From Paenibacillus sp. NAIST15-1 (GTDB taxonomy: Bacteria; Bacillota; Bacilli; Paenibacillales; Paenibacillaceae): a DNA stretch of 64,000 nt. Below are positions 25,887-34,572 of the stretch, in pieces. The notes beneath the pieces were generated by a model, which saw nothing but the letters and a program-made list of their open reading frames with translations, made no database searches and was not told the DNA's origin. The stretch lies in contig NZ_BBYF01000004.1 of assembly GCF_001894745.1 (NCBI RefSeq), forward strand, positions 409,365-473,364, read 5' to 3'. The position numbers and the translations under genes are program-made. The stretch's first letter is position 1, and each line of letters opens with the position of its first letter.

Positions 25887-26945
25887 TTATGAATTCATCA
25901 TCTGCTTCACAAGCTCACGGTTGCGTTCCTTGAACACATCGTTGTGGGAAGATACCATTCCCCAGCCATTTGCATCCGGCTGAATGAATTGCTTCGCCTT
26001 ATTCACCGCATTGGCCGCATCTTGGAAGGCGCCTGCAATTAAGTGCAGCTTCCCGTCATGATGCAAAATATCCCCTGCTGCGTACAGCCCCGGAATCGAA
26101 GACTCACTGCTGGCATTGCCAGCCACATAGAAGTCCTCTACCTGCTCAATCTTCAATGCACTGTTGCCGATGAGGCTCGAATCCCGCTCATAGCCGTGGT
26201 TGATAATCACTTCGTCAATCGACAATACTTCCTTCTCGCCTGTCGTTTGATTCGTCAGTTCAACTCGCTCAATTGTCTCATGGTTGTCTGCTGCAATCAG
26301 CTTCGTAATGGAAGTATTGAAGAAGCACTCAATAGAGCTGTTCATCAGCTGCGTAATCGTTGCCTCGTGACCCGACAAAGACTCCTTACCCTTCCGGTAC
26401 GTCAAATACACTTTCTTCGCAACCGGCTCCAGCTCGTTCGCCCAGTCAATGGCAGAGTTTCCGCCGCCTGAAATGACCACAACCTTATCCTTAAACTTCC
26501 TGAGTGATTTCACCGTATAATTCAAATTCGCTACTTCGAAGCGCTCCGCACCCTCAATATCAAGCTTGGTTGGGTTCAAAATTCCGCCGCCGACTGCCAC
26601 GATGACCGCCTTGGAGTAATGCTTCTGTCCGGAGGTTGCTTCCAGTACGAAGATGCCATCCTCATTGCGAGCAATCGATTCGACCTTCTCATTAAGTACA
26701 ACCTCTGGGTCGAATGTCAAACCCTGCGCCACCATTTGCTTAATTAACTGTGCTCCTGTAAGAGGTGTTAGTCCGCCGACATCCCAGATCATTTTCTCTG
26801 GATATACATGCACCTTGCCGCCAAGCTGTGGCTGATACTCGATCAGCTTTGTTTTCATTTCACGTAGTCCACTATAAAAAGCAGAGTACAGCCCTGCTGG
26901 GCCTCCTCCAATGACCGTCACATCAAATAATTGTTCCTGATCCAT
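25887..26945 (-). CDS. Ferredoxin/flavodoxin-NADP+ reductase (YumC type)
   Basis: A 352-residue thioredoxin-reductase-like FNR without the redox-active CxxC. FAD site: VTVIGGGPAGLYSAFYSG near the N-terminus; NADPH site: VVVISGGGNSAIDWANELEP mid-protein; C-terminal FAD site: GLYAAGDILHHDGKLHLIAG. These enzymes reduce ferredoxin or flavodoxin and can supply electrons for iron release. The frame extends 50 codons upstream, but the ATG at 26945 has GGAGTGAAAGGG. It is divergent from a siderophore ABC importer and both promoters carry Fur boxes, so it belongs to the iron-starvation response and may feed reductive iron release from siderophores or haem (inference). Confidence 0.9.
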   Translation of the reverse strand: MDQEQLFDVTVIGGGPAGLYSAFYSGLREMKTKLIEYQPQLGGKVHVYPEKMIWDVGGLTPLTGAQLIKQMVAQGLTFDPEVVLNEKVESIARNEDGIFVLEATSGQKHYSKAVIVAVGGGILNPTKLDIEGAERFEVANLNYTVKSLRKFKDKVVVISGGGNSAIDWANELEPVAKKVYLTYRKGKESLSGHEATITQLMNSSIECFFNTSITKLIAADNHETIERVELTNQTTGEKEVLSIDEVIINHGYERDSSLIGNSALKIEQVEDFYVAGNASSESSIPGLYAAGDILHHDGKLHLIAGAFQDAANAVNKAKQFIQPDANGWGMVSSHNDVFKERNRELVKQMMNS

Positions 26946-26977
26946 TTCCCTTTCACTCCTCAGAAACTCGTTGGTAT

Positions 26978-27021
26978 TGATTATCATTATCAATGATATC
27001 CGATTCATCACCCTTTTACAA
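26978..27021 (-). promoter_or_regulatory. Fur-controlled promoter of the reductase gene
   Basis: On the minus strand TTGTAA (27016-27021) and TATCAT (26993-26998) are spaced by 17 bases. Directly downstream lies a Fur box, TGATTATCATTATCA (26978-26992), matching 14 of 15 positions of the Bacillus 7-1-7 consensus and covering the start of transcription. Confidence 0.8.
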
Positions 27022-27033
27022 CAAAAATTACTA

Positions 27034-27094
27034 TTGACAACCGATATGCAGGAATTTATATTATGGAAAGAAATGATCTTGATAATCATTATCA
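27034..27094 (+). promoter_or_regulatory. Fur-controlled promoter of the siderophore importer
   Basis: TTGACA (27034-27039) and TATATT (27057-27062) with a 17-base spacer. The perfect 7-1-7 Fur box TGATAATCATTATCA lies at 27080-27094, about 10 bases after the expected transcription start. Confidence 0.9.
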
Positions 27095-27145
27095 ATTAAT
27101 GTCGATAACGCTCGTTCTTTTCCATAAATAAATGGAGGTTGAAGC

Positions 27146-27946
27146 ATGGCTCGCCTATATACAGATGATTTAAGCATTGGTTACGGTGAACGCTTAATTG
27201 TCAAAAATCTAAGTGTACCTATTCCCGATAAAAAGATCACAACGATCATTGGCTCCAATGGCTGCGGTAAATCTACACTGCTCAAAGCAATTACTCGCAT
27301 TATTCCCCACCAATCCGGTAATGTCATCCTCGATGGTGAGAACATTGCCAGAGAAAATACGAAACTGCTGGCGAAGAAAATGGCCATTCTGCCTCAAACC
27401 CCGGAAAGTGCTAGCGGGTTAACGGTTGGCGAGCTTGTCTCCTATGGCCGATTCCCTTATCAGCGCGGCTTCGGACGCTTAACGAAGAAGGATATCGAAG
27501 TCATCGACTGGGCATTGGAAGTGACCGGGACGATTGATTTCAAATATCGCCCTGTAGACGCCCTCTCCGGCGGCCAGCGCCAGCGCGTCTGGATTGCAAT
27601 GGCCCTCGCCCAAGAGACGGAGATCATCTTCCTCGATGAACCGACAACGTATTTGGACATGGCTCATCAGCTTGAAGTATTAGAGCTGCTGCAGCGCCTA
27701 AATGAAGAGCAGGAGCGTACCATTGTCATGGTTCTCCATGATCTGAACCAGGCCGCTCGATTCGCCGACTACATCATCGCAATGAAGAATGGCGAAATCG
27801 TCAAGGCTGGCGACTGCGAAGAGGTTATGACCTCAGACGTACTGAAAAAGGTGTTTCAAATCGATGCTGAAATCGGACGGGATCCTCGAACGAACAAGCC
27901 GATGTGTATCACATATAACTTAATTAAAGGAGCAACAGCATCATGA
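27146..27946 (+). CDS. Siderophore ABC transporter ATP-binding protein
   Basis: A 266-residue FecE/FhuC-type ATPase. Walker A GSNGCGKSTLL, Q-loop LPQTPES, signature LSGGQRQRVWIAMALAQ and Walker B IIFLDEPTTYLDM are all present, and the DMAHQLEVLELL and VLHDLNQAARFADY segments are typical of iron-siderophore ATPases. It is unusual in being first in its operon; the gene overlaps the substrate-binding gene by four bases (ATGA). The ATG follows ATGGAGGTTG. Regulation is by Fur at the divergent promoter. Confidence 0.93.
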   Translation: MARLYTDDLSIGYGERLIVKNLSVPIPDKKITTIIGSNGCGKSTLLKAITRIIPHQSGNVILDGENIARENTKLLAKKMAILPQTPESASGLTVGELVSYGRFPYQRGFGRLTKKDIEVIDWALEVTGTIDFKYRPVDALSGGQRQRVWIAMALAQETEIIFLDEPTTYLDMAHQLEVLELLQRLNEEQERTIVMVLHDLNQAARFADYIIAMKNGEIVKAGDCEEVMTSDVLKKVFQIDAEIGRDPRTNKPMCITYNLIKGATAS

Positions 27947-28872
27947 AGAAGTGGTTCATCCCCTTTATGCTCATATTCGTGCTCGCAATTAGCGCCTGCA
28001 CAAGCCCTGCTGCCGAGCCGAAGAAAGATGCAGCGGAGAACAAAGAAAGCAAATCCGACACGATTACATATCAGTCAGAAAATGGGCCAGTAAAGGTCCC
28101 TGCTGATCCGAAGCGTGTTGTCGTATTATCTTCCTTCGCAGGGAATGTCATGGCACTGAACGTGAATCTAGTCGGTGTAGATACATGGGCGAAGCAGAAC
28201 CCTCGCTTTGAATCGAAATTGAAAGATGTTGCTGAAGTGTCTGATGAGAACCTGGAGAAAATTATTGAACTGAATCCGGATCTGATCATTGGTTTGTCAG
28301 GCATTAAAAATATTGACAAGCTGAACCAAATTGCCCCTACCGTTACATTCACTTATGGCAAGGTCGATTATTTAACACAGCATCTGGAGATCGGCAAGCT
28401 TTTGAACAAAGAAGCTGAAGCGAAGGCTTGGATCGACGACTTCAAAAAGCGTGCTGAACAAGCTGGCAAAGACATTAAAGCCAAAATCGGTGAAAATGCA
28501 ACTGTCTCGGTTATCGAGAACTTCAATAAGCAATTGTATGTGTACGGCAACAACTGGGGCCGTGGAACGGAAATTCTGTACCAAGAGATGAAGCTGAACA
28601 TGCCGGAGAAAGTCAAAGAAAAAGCGTTGGGACCTGGCTACTTCGCACTCTCTACTGAGGTTCTTACGCAATTCGCAGGCGACTATGTCATTCTCAGTAA
28701 GAACAAAGCTGGTGACAATTCATTCCAAGAAACGGAATCGTATAAAAATATCCCTGCCGTGAAGAACAATCGCGTGTTCGAGGTTAATATGAATGAATTC
28801 TATTTCAATGACCCGCTCACATTGGACTTCCAATTGGAGACATTCAGTAAAGATTTCGCGGCAAGCAAGTAA
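27943..28872 (+). CDS. Siderophore ABC transporter substrate-binding lipoprotein
   Basis: A 309-residue class III periplasmic-binding-type protein. The lipobox is AISAC (Cys near residue 19). It has the FecB/FhuD pattern PADPKRVVVLSSFAGNVMAL, IIELNPDLIIGLSG and a C-terminal helix (FYFNDPLTLDFQLE). The overall pattern, including VYGNNWGRGTEI, recalls hydroxamate (ferrichrome/ferrioxamine) binding proteins of Bacillus, but the ligand is an inference. It lies between the ATPase and permease genes and is followed by a strong palindromic hairpin, which could allow extra binding-protein mRNA relative to the permeases. Confidence 0.9.
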   Translation: MKKWFIPFMLIFVLAISACTSPAAEPKKDAAENKESKSDTITYQSENGPVKVPADPKRVVVLSSFAGNVMALNVNLVGVDTWAKQNPRFESKLKDVAEVSDENLEKIIELNPDLIIGLSGIKNIDKLNQIAPTVTFTYGKVDYLTQHLEIGKLLNKEAEAKAWIDDFKKRAEQAGKDIKAKIGENATVSVIENFNKQLYVYGNNWGRGTEILYQEMKLNMPEKVKEKALGPGYFALSTEVLTQFAGDYVILSKNKAGDNSFQETESYKNIPAVKNNRVFEVNMNEFYFNDPLTLDFQLETFSKDFAASK

Positions 28873-28881
28873 CGTCTGGAG

Positions 28882-28912
28882 AAGGAATTCTTAAATTTAA
28901 GAATTCCTTTTC
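28882..28912 (+). terminator. Perfect 28-bp palindrome, intercistronic attenuator
   Basis: Positions 28882-28909 form a perfect 28-base palindrome (AAGGAATTCTTAAA and its complement), followed by TTCC. It lies 10 bases after the binding-protein stop and 40 before the first permease, so it may partially terminate or protect the upstream mRNA. Confidence 0.65.
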
Positions 28913-28951
28913 CTGTATTCTAAGCACCATTATGAGAAAGGGACATTATGC

Positions 28952-29962
28952 ATGGTGAACTCGAATCAACGTACGATTCCGTTTATAGGCAAGTTAATTG
29001 TCGGAATCCTCTTATGTGCAGGAATGTTCGTCGTGGCAATGGTATTCGGCGCCGCTGACACTTCGCTGCGCGATGTGTGGCTTGCCCTTACGTCGAATGC
29101 TACAAGTGACAACATTTCCGTTTTACGAGATATCCGTCTTCCACGCGAAATAGGCGCGATGGTCGTCGGTGCCGCCCTAGCTGTAGCAGGTGCGATCATG
29201 CAGGGCATGACACGCAACCCGCTTGCTGATCCTGGCCTGCTCGGGCTTACTGCCGGCGCCAATGCAGCGCTGGCCATTACACTGGCATTGATTCCTGGCG
29301 CCAACTATTATGCGATTACGATTGCTTGCTTCATTGGTGCAGCGGTTGGTGCATTTATCGTATTCGGCATCGGTGCAATGAAGAGGGGAGGCTTCTCCCC
29401 GCTTCGTATCGTTCTAGCTGGCGCTGCCGTCACCGCTTTCCTCATCGCGGTAGCGGAAGGGACAGGGCTTTATTTTAAGATATCTCGGGAAATTTCCTTA
29501 TGGACTGCAGGTGGCCTTATCGGTACCAATTGGAGTCAGCTTCAAATTATCGTTCCCGTGGTCCTCGTTGGTATCTTGATTGCAATTGGCTTCTCCAGGC
29601 AGCTGACCATCCTAAGCCTGAATGAAGAGGTCGCTGTGGGTTTAGGTCAGAAAACACTCATGGTGAAGATCATCCTATTTATCGTCATCGTTCTGCTTGC
29701 CGGCGCATCTGTAGCACTTGTTGGCAATATGGCCTTTATCGGACTCATGATTCCTCATATTGTACGAGCTATGGTCGGCACGGATTATCGATTTATATTG
29801 CCAATGTCCATCTTTACGGGCGCTACTTTCATGCTGCTTGCCGATACGCTTGGACGAACAATCAATAGCCCATACGAGACACCTGTAGCAGCCATCGTTG
29901 CCATGCTGGGTCTGCCCTTCTTCCTGTTCATTGTACATAAAGGAGGCAAAGCATTCTCATGA
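28952..29962 (+). CDS. Siderophore ABC transporter permease 1 (FecCD family)
   Basis: A 336-residue BtuC/FecCD-fold permease with about nine to ten transmembrane helices. Family features are RLPREIGAMVVGAALAVAGA, MQGMTRNPLADPGLLGLTAG and the coupling segment VGNMAFIGLMIPHIVRAMVG. It pairs with the following permease to form the membrane channel and overlaps it by four bases (ATGA). The start is ATG 28952 behind AGAAAGGGACA. Confidence 0.92.
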   Translation: MVNSNQRTIPFIGKLIVGILLCAGMFVVAMVFGAADTSLRDVWLALTSNATSDNISVLRDIRLPREIGAMVVGAALAVAGAIMQGMTRNPLADPGLLGLTAGANAALAITLALIPGANYYAITIACFIGAAVGAFIVFGIGAMKRGGFSPLRIVLAGAAVTAFLIAVAEGTGLYFKISREISLWTAGGLIGTNWSQLQIIVPVVLVGILIAIGFSRQLTILSLNEEVAVGLGQKTLMVKIILFIVIVLLAGASVALVGNMAFIGLMIPHIVRAMVGTDYRFILPMSIFTGATFMLLADTLGRTINSPYETPVAAIVAMLGLPFFLFIVHKGGKAFS

Positions 29963-30966
29963 TCTTACCCTCTCTGTTGAGAAAGCAGCGGCTTATTCTC
30001 GTATTGCTGCTCGGGCTTATTCTGCTAACTGTCATCGTCGGAATGGGTCTCGGATACTCATCATTATCCTATGATCGGTTGCTCCCTACCCTGCTTGGGC
30101 AGGGGACGTTCAAGGAGGACTTCGTGCTGTATTCTATCCGAATGCCGCGCATCCTGATTACACTCCTATCCGGCATGGCTCTGGCTTTATCAGGAGCCAT
30201 CCTGCAGGGCGTAACACGCAATGATCTCGCCGATCCCGGAATACTTGGTATTAATGCTGGGGCCGGTGTATCTATTTCGGTGTTCTTCCTGTTCGTTCCC
30301 ATAGACATGGGCTCATTCGCATATATGCTGCCTCTTGTCGCCTTTATCGGGGCTGTGCTTACAGCAGCTCTTATCTATCTATTTTCGTATCAACGGACAT
30401 CAGGGCTGCAGCCTGTACGGCTGGTGCTGACTGGTGTCGGTTTCTCCATGGCATTATCAGGAACGATGATCGTGCTTATCTCCTCTTCGGAAAGGGCCAA
30501 GGTTGATTTCATCTCGAAGTGGCTTGCGGGGAATGTATGGGGAACAGATTGGCCATTTATCTGGGCGATACTGCCTTGGCTGGTTGTATTGATCCCCTAT
30601 ACCTTATATAAAGCGAATCGTCTGAATCTACTGGCACTCAATGAGCCTGTCGCAATCGGGGTAGGCGTATCCATCGAGAAGGAACGACTGACATTGCTGA
30701 TTGCTGCCGTTGCACTAGCTGCCGCAGCCGTCTCCGTGACTGGCGGAATCGCCTTCATTGGATTGATGGCGCCGCATATTGCCAGAGCATTGGTCGGCCC
30801 AAGGCACCAGCTCTTCCTTCCGGTAGCGATACTGCTAGGCGGCTGGATGCTGCTGGTGGCGGATACGATTGGACGCAACGTGTTGGAACCTGATGGCATT
30901 CCGGTCGGCATCGTCGTCGCACTGATTGGTGCACCATACTTCGTCTATTTATTATTGAAAAAGTAA
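29959..30966 (+). CDS. Siderophore ABC transporter permease 2 (FecCD family)
   Basis: A 335-residue partner permease of the same family: RMPRILITLLSGMALALSGA, LQGVTRNDLADPGILGINAG and VTGGIAFIGLMAPHIARALV. The upstream gene overlaps by four bases and a terminator follows. Heteromeric FecC-FecD pairs are standard for iron-siderophore importers. Together the four plus-strand genes encode a complete importer. Confidence 0.92.
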   Translation: MILPSLLRKQRLILVLLLGLILLTVIVGMGLGYSSLSYDRLLPTLLGQGTFKEDFVLYSIRMPRILITLLSGMALALSGAILQGVTRNDLADPGILGINAGAGVSISVFFLFVPIDMGSFAYMLPLVAFIGAVLTAALIYLFSYQRTSGLQPVRLVLTGVGFSMALSGTMIVLISSSERAKVDFISKWLAGNVWGTDWPFIWAILPWLVVLIPYTLYKANRLNLLALNEPVAIGVGVSIEKERLTLLIAAVALAAAAVSVTGGIAFIGLMAPHIARALVGPRHQLFLPVAILLGGWMLLVADTIGRNVLEPDGIPVGIVVALIGAPYFVYLLLKK

Positions 30967-30978
30967 TATAGATGTTAT

Positions 30979-31016
30979 GCCCCTCCTACTCCTTCAACGA
31001 GTTAGAGGGGCTTTTT
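30979..31016 (+). terminator. Intrinsic terminator of the siderophore operon
   Basis: Stem GCCCCTC / GAGGGGC with further TACTC/GAGTT pairing inside, followed by CTTTTTAT. Confidence 0.85.
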
Positions 31017-31113
31017 ATATGTCCATCTTCCGTGCAAGAAGAACAGAATATCTAATCTTCCGTCTTGGCTTATTGCTACTTGAACTATCGGGTGATTGAT
31101 GCGGCGGATGAAT

Positions 31114-31920
31114 TCATAGCTGTTCCATGTACTTTTTAGGCGTAAACGTACTGAATTCCTTGAACTCCTTAATGAAATGATTCTGGTCGTAATATCCCAG
31201 CTCCATCATCTCCTCCATTACCCCCTCATAATCCGAACGCAGCAGGGCGTCCAATACATGTTGAAAGCGCACGATACGGCTGAACAGCTTCGGGGACATC
31301 CCTACATATTCATGGAATACCTTCGCAATATATCGTGACGAATACCCTGTATGCTGCGATAAATCGGACATACTTCGCGATCCGCTGCTGCTAATGATTT
31401 GCTCCGTTACATGCTTCAGCCAAGGCGGTGTCTCGTCCTCTTCTTGGATAAGCTGGCGATAGAACGATTCGAATATCGCGATTCTTGCCGGCATATTGTT
31501 CGCTGTTGCAATTTGCTCCAGCAGTATGGAGGAATTGCGGATCACATCAGCTAGTGGGATCTCGCGATCAGTGAACTCATGGGCGGGATAGCGAAGCACA
31601 TGCCTGCCATAGCCGGGAAAGAAGCGAATCGCAAACACATCACAGTTCCCTTGGCGGAACCCGCCTTGCTTGCCTGAAGTCACCGTTCCGCATACGTTAG
31701 CGCTTGGGCGATCCTGATCACAGCAAATCATAATATCAATACTCCCATCAGGCAGTATCATCATCGGATGGCTGCTTGCTTCATCCAAGGAAAACGTATA
31801 ATACTGAATCCCCATCGGCTTGGGATAAGCCGACAGCCGATTGTCGAAGTAGTTCATCTGCTTCCGTTCAAAGGATGGCTGATGAGGGAAATATCCCAAG
31901 TTGTCAGGCTGTGCATTCAT
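31114..31920 (-). CDS. AraC-family regulator
   Basis: A 268-residue regulator. The N-terminal part (about 1-150) is a sensor domain of the DUF6597-like type with FSLDEASSHPMMILPDGSID and IRFFPGYGRHVL. The C-terminal double helix-turn-helix spans about 165-265: MSDLSQHTGYSSRYIAKVFH and YEGVMEEMMELGYYDQNHFI, ending FTPKKYMEQL. It is divergent from the amino-acid ABC importer and may control it. The start has GGGGGTGATCATGTC before ATG. The effector is unknown. Confidence 0.88.
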   Translation of the reverse strand: MNAQPDNLGYFPHQPSFERKQMNYFDNRLSAYPKPMGIQYYTFSLDEASSHPMMILPDGSIDIMICCDQDRPSANVCGTVTSGKQGGFRQGNCDVFAIRFFPGYGRHVLRYPAHEFTDREIPLADVIRNSSILLEQIATANNMPARIAIFESFYRQLIQEEDETPPWLKHVTEQIISSSGSRSMSDLSQHTGYSSRYIAKVFHEYVGMSPKLFSRIVRFQHVLDALLRSDYEGVMEEMMELGYYDQNHFIKEFKEFSTFTPKKYMEQL

Positions 31921-31937
31921 GACATGATCACCCCCAC

Positions 31938-31972
31938 ATTAATTATATTTATCCTATCGGATTAATTATATT
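31938..31972. repeat. Two direct repeats in the araC upstream region
   Basis: ATTAATTATATT occurs at 31938-31949 and again at 31961-31972, a 23-base period (about two helical turns). On the minus strand this overlaps TTGATT and TAGGAT boxes. It is a plausible site for the AraC-family protein. Confidence 0.5.
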
Positions 31973-32174
31973 AAAATCAAATCTTCTGTTTGCTGTCAAT
32001 CCTCTTCGACCCTCTCTTCCTCTGGATCTCTCACAGCTGAAGTAGCTGTTCTTATCAACAAATTTAGCGCTGTTCCGATTTTTACTATATTTACACCACG
32101 TTATCCCGTATGATGGCAAACAAATAACCGTATAGGATTACTCGGATATAGAAGTCGAGGGAGGAACGCCGAAT

Positions 32175-33026
32175 ATGAACAAGAAGAAAAGAATACTCTG
32201 GGCATTGACCGTAACAGCTGCAGTGGCACTCACCGTAATCGCCACAGGATGCAGCAAGGCAGCCGATCAAGCATCATCTACCGGCGAGCAGAAGGTCAAG
32301 ACCTTGCTAGTCGGCACGAGCGGCGGACCGAAGCCTTATGTATATGTGGATCCGAACAACAACCTCGATGGCTACGACATTGCTGTCTTGAAGGAAATTG
32401 ACAAGCTGCTCCCGCAATATGACATTCAGTTTGAGAAGACCGAGTTCCCAAGCATATTCGCTGGCATCGACTCTGGACGATATCAAATTGGCGCCAATAA
32501 CATCACCAAGAAGCCGGAACGCGAAGAAAAATATCTATTTGGCAACGAATACTACTACTTCAATCGCACCGTGGTAGTGGTGAAGAAAGGCCGTACGGAC
32601 ATTGCATCCATTCATGATCTTTCAGGAAAAACGATCCCAATCAGTCCTGGTGGTGGATTCGAGCAGCTGTTCGTCGAACAATTCAACAAGGAGCATCCGG
32701 ACAAAGAGATTAAGCCTGCTTACACCGAACAAGATCAGATCAAAACCTATCAAGACATTTCCAATGGAGCAGCCGATTTCACCTTTGCTGAAAAAGTCAT
32801 GCTGAGAGACATTGAGAAGGAATACGGCATTGCGCTTGATACAGTAGAGCTCCCTAAGGAAGAAATCGAAAAGATTCAAAACCCGAAAGCCTATTTCATA
32901 TTCAGCAAAACAGGCGACGGCCCTGCCATTCGCGATGCATTCGATGGTGCGCTGCGCACACTGCTGGACAATGGCAAGCTGAAGGAACTGTCCATTCAAT
33001 ATTTAGGAGCCGACTATACGAGATAA
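32175..33026 (+). CDS. Polar amino-acid ABC transporter substrate-binding lipoprotein
   Basis: A 283-residue family-3 solute-binding protein. Signal peptide with lipobox VIATGC (Cys near 29), followed by VGTSGGPKPYVYVDPNNNLD and GYDIAVLKEIDKLLP, then FAGIDSGRYQIGANNITKKP, all typical of cystine/polar amino-acid binding proteins such as TcyA/TcyJ. It is first of a three-gene importer. A good site (GGAGG, ten bases before ATG) is present. The exact ligand, perhaps cystine, is an inference. Confidence 0.88.
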   Translation: MNKKKRILWALTVTAAVALTVIATGCSKAADQASSTGEQKVKTLLVGTSGGPKPYVYVDPNNNLDGYDIAVLKEIDKLLPQYDIQFEKTEFPSIFAGIDSGRYQIGANNITKKPEREEKYLFGNEYYYFNRTVVVVKKGRTDIASIHDLSGKTIPISPGGGFEQLFVEQFNKEHPDKEIKPAYTEQDQIKTYQDISNGAADFTFAEKVMLRDIEKEYGIALDTVELPKEEIEKIQNPKAYFIFSKTGDGPAIRDAFDGALRTLLDNGKLKELSIQYLGADYTR

Positions 33027-33069
33027 TCAAGCCTGCTCCATTCCAAATATCCATAAAGAAGTGATGTGC

Positions 33070-33822
33070 ATGCCCAATTTATTTGATGTAGAACTCGTGT
33101 TCAGTCAAATTCCTGAACTGCTTGCGTACTTGCCGATCACGCTAGGAATTGCCTTTGCATCCATGCTTCTTAGCCTGCTGATCGGCCTTGCGACGGCACT
33201 AATCAAGATTAAGCAAATTCCCGTGCTCCGCTCTCTGTCGGCATTCTATGTCTCCTTCATGAGAGGGACACCGATTATCGTTCAGCTCTATCTGGCCTTC
33301 TATGCGGTTCCGATGGCTATGCAGTATATCAATTATTATTACGGGACGGACTACAATACGAACCATATTCCGCCGATGATCTTCGTGCTCATCACCTTTG
33401 CCTTGAATGAAGGAGCCTACAACTCAGAGAGTATTCGGGCTGCTATCCAATCTGTCGATAAGGGTGGCATTGAAGCCGGATATTCTATGGGAATGACGAC
33501 AATGCAGGTTCTGCGCCGCATCATTTTGCCCGAAGCGCTCGTCGTTGCACTGCCAACCCTCGGCAATTCTCTAATCGGGTTGATTAAGGGCACTTCACTT
33601 GCCTTTGTATGCTCGGTTGTGGAGATGACAGCCGCAGGCAAGCTGATGGCTTCCCGCAATTTCCGCTTCTTCGAAGTGTATGTGTCGCTTGCGATCATTT
33701 ACTGGCTCGTGACAATTATGATAGAGCGCCTAATTGCGCGTTGGGAAAAGCGGCTGAAGGTCAACGAGAGGAGGGTGGCAGCCGATGATCCGAATCCAGG
33801 GCTTACACAAAACATTCGGTAA
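33070..33822 (+). CDS. Polar amino-acid ABC transporter permease
   Basis: A 250-residue HisM-type permease with five transmembrane helices: LPITLGIAFASMLLSLLIGL, FYVSFMRGTPIIVQLYLAFY (the RGTP motif) and the EAA loop EAGYSMGMTTMQVLRRIILP. The start is set at ATG 33070; GTG and ATG codons at 33061 and 33064 are alternatives. It overlaps the ATPase gene by 38 bases. Confidence 0.9.
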   Translation: MPNLFDVELVFSQIPELLAYLPITLGIAFASMLLSLLIGLATALIKIKQIPVLRSLSAFYVSFMRGTPIIVQLYLAFYAVPMAMQYINYYYGTDYNTNHIPPMIFVLITFALNEGAYNSESIRAAIQSVDKGGIEAGYSMGMTTMQVLRRIILPEALVVALPTLGNSLIGLIKGTSLAFVCSVVEMTAAGKLMASRNFRFFEVYVSLAIIYWLVTIMIERLIARWEKRLKVNERRVAADDPNPGLTQNIR

Positions 33823-34537
33823 ACATGTCGTGCTGCACCATGTGGATCTGACGGTTGAGGAAGGTCAGGTTGTCGCCATCATCGGCCCTTCGGGCTCAGG
33901 CAAGTCTACACTGCTTCGCTGCCTGAACTTCCTGGAGACACCGCAAGCGGGCTCAATTGCACTGGGCGACTACGAGCTTAATATGTCCAAGGCGACGAAG
34001 CGCGACATTCTGTACTTGCGCCGCAATACCGCAATGGTATTTCAGCAGTTCCATTTACTGAAGTACAAGACAGCTCTTGAAAATGTTATGGAAGGTCTCG
34101 TGACGGTACAAGGAATGAAGACACAGCAAGCCCATGACATCGCAAGCAGCTACTTAGATCGAGTCGGACTTCAAGATCGGAAAGACTACTACCCTCGCGA
34201 GCTATCAGGCGGTCAGCAGCAGCGTGTGGGCATTGCCCGGGCACTCGCCCTTCAACCGAAGGTAATTCTGCTCGATGAGCCGACTTCCGCACTTGATCCG
34301 GAGATGGTCGGCGAAGTGCTTGCCGTTATTCGGGCAGCTGCAAGGGAAGGACGGACGATGATTATCGTGTCTCATGAGATGGGGTTTGTGCAGGAAATTG
34401 CAGATAAAGTGATCTTTTTCGATAAGGGTTCGATCGTGGAAGAAGGATCACCGAAAGAAATCTTCAGAGCTGCGAAGCACGAGCGGACGAAGCAGTTCCT
34501 CTCCCGTGTCAGCCGACCTGCTGATTATGTGATTTAA
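33785..34537 (+). CDS. Polar amino-acid ABC transporter ATP-binding protein
   Basis: A 250-residue HisP/GlnQ-type ATPase: Walker A GPSGSGKSTLLRCLNFLE, Q-loop VFQQFHLL, signature LSGGQQQRVGIARALAL and Walker B VILLDEPTSALDPEM with EMGFVQEIADKVIF after it. It ends the importer operon. The ATG follows GGAGGGTGG at a ten-base spacing and lies inside the permease gene. Confidence 0.93.
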   Translation: MIRIQGLHKTFGKHVVLHHVDLTVEEGQVVAIIGPSGSGKSTLLRCLNFLETPQAGSIALGDYELNMSKATKRDILYLRRNTAMVFQQFHLLKYKTALENVMEGLVTVQGMKTQQAHDIASSYLDRVGLQDRKDYYPRELSGGQQQRVGIARALALQPKVILLDEPTSALDPEMVGEVLAVIRAAAREGRTMIIVSHEMGFVQEIADKVIFFDKGSIVEEGSPKEIFRAAKHERTKQFLSRVSRPADYVI

Positions 34538-34572
34538 CGCTAAGAGATATAAAAAAGGAAGGTGTGTGAATC

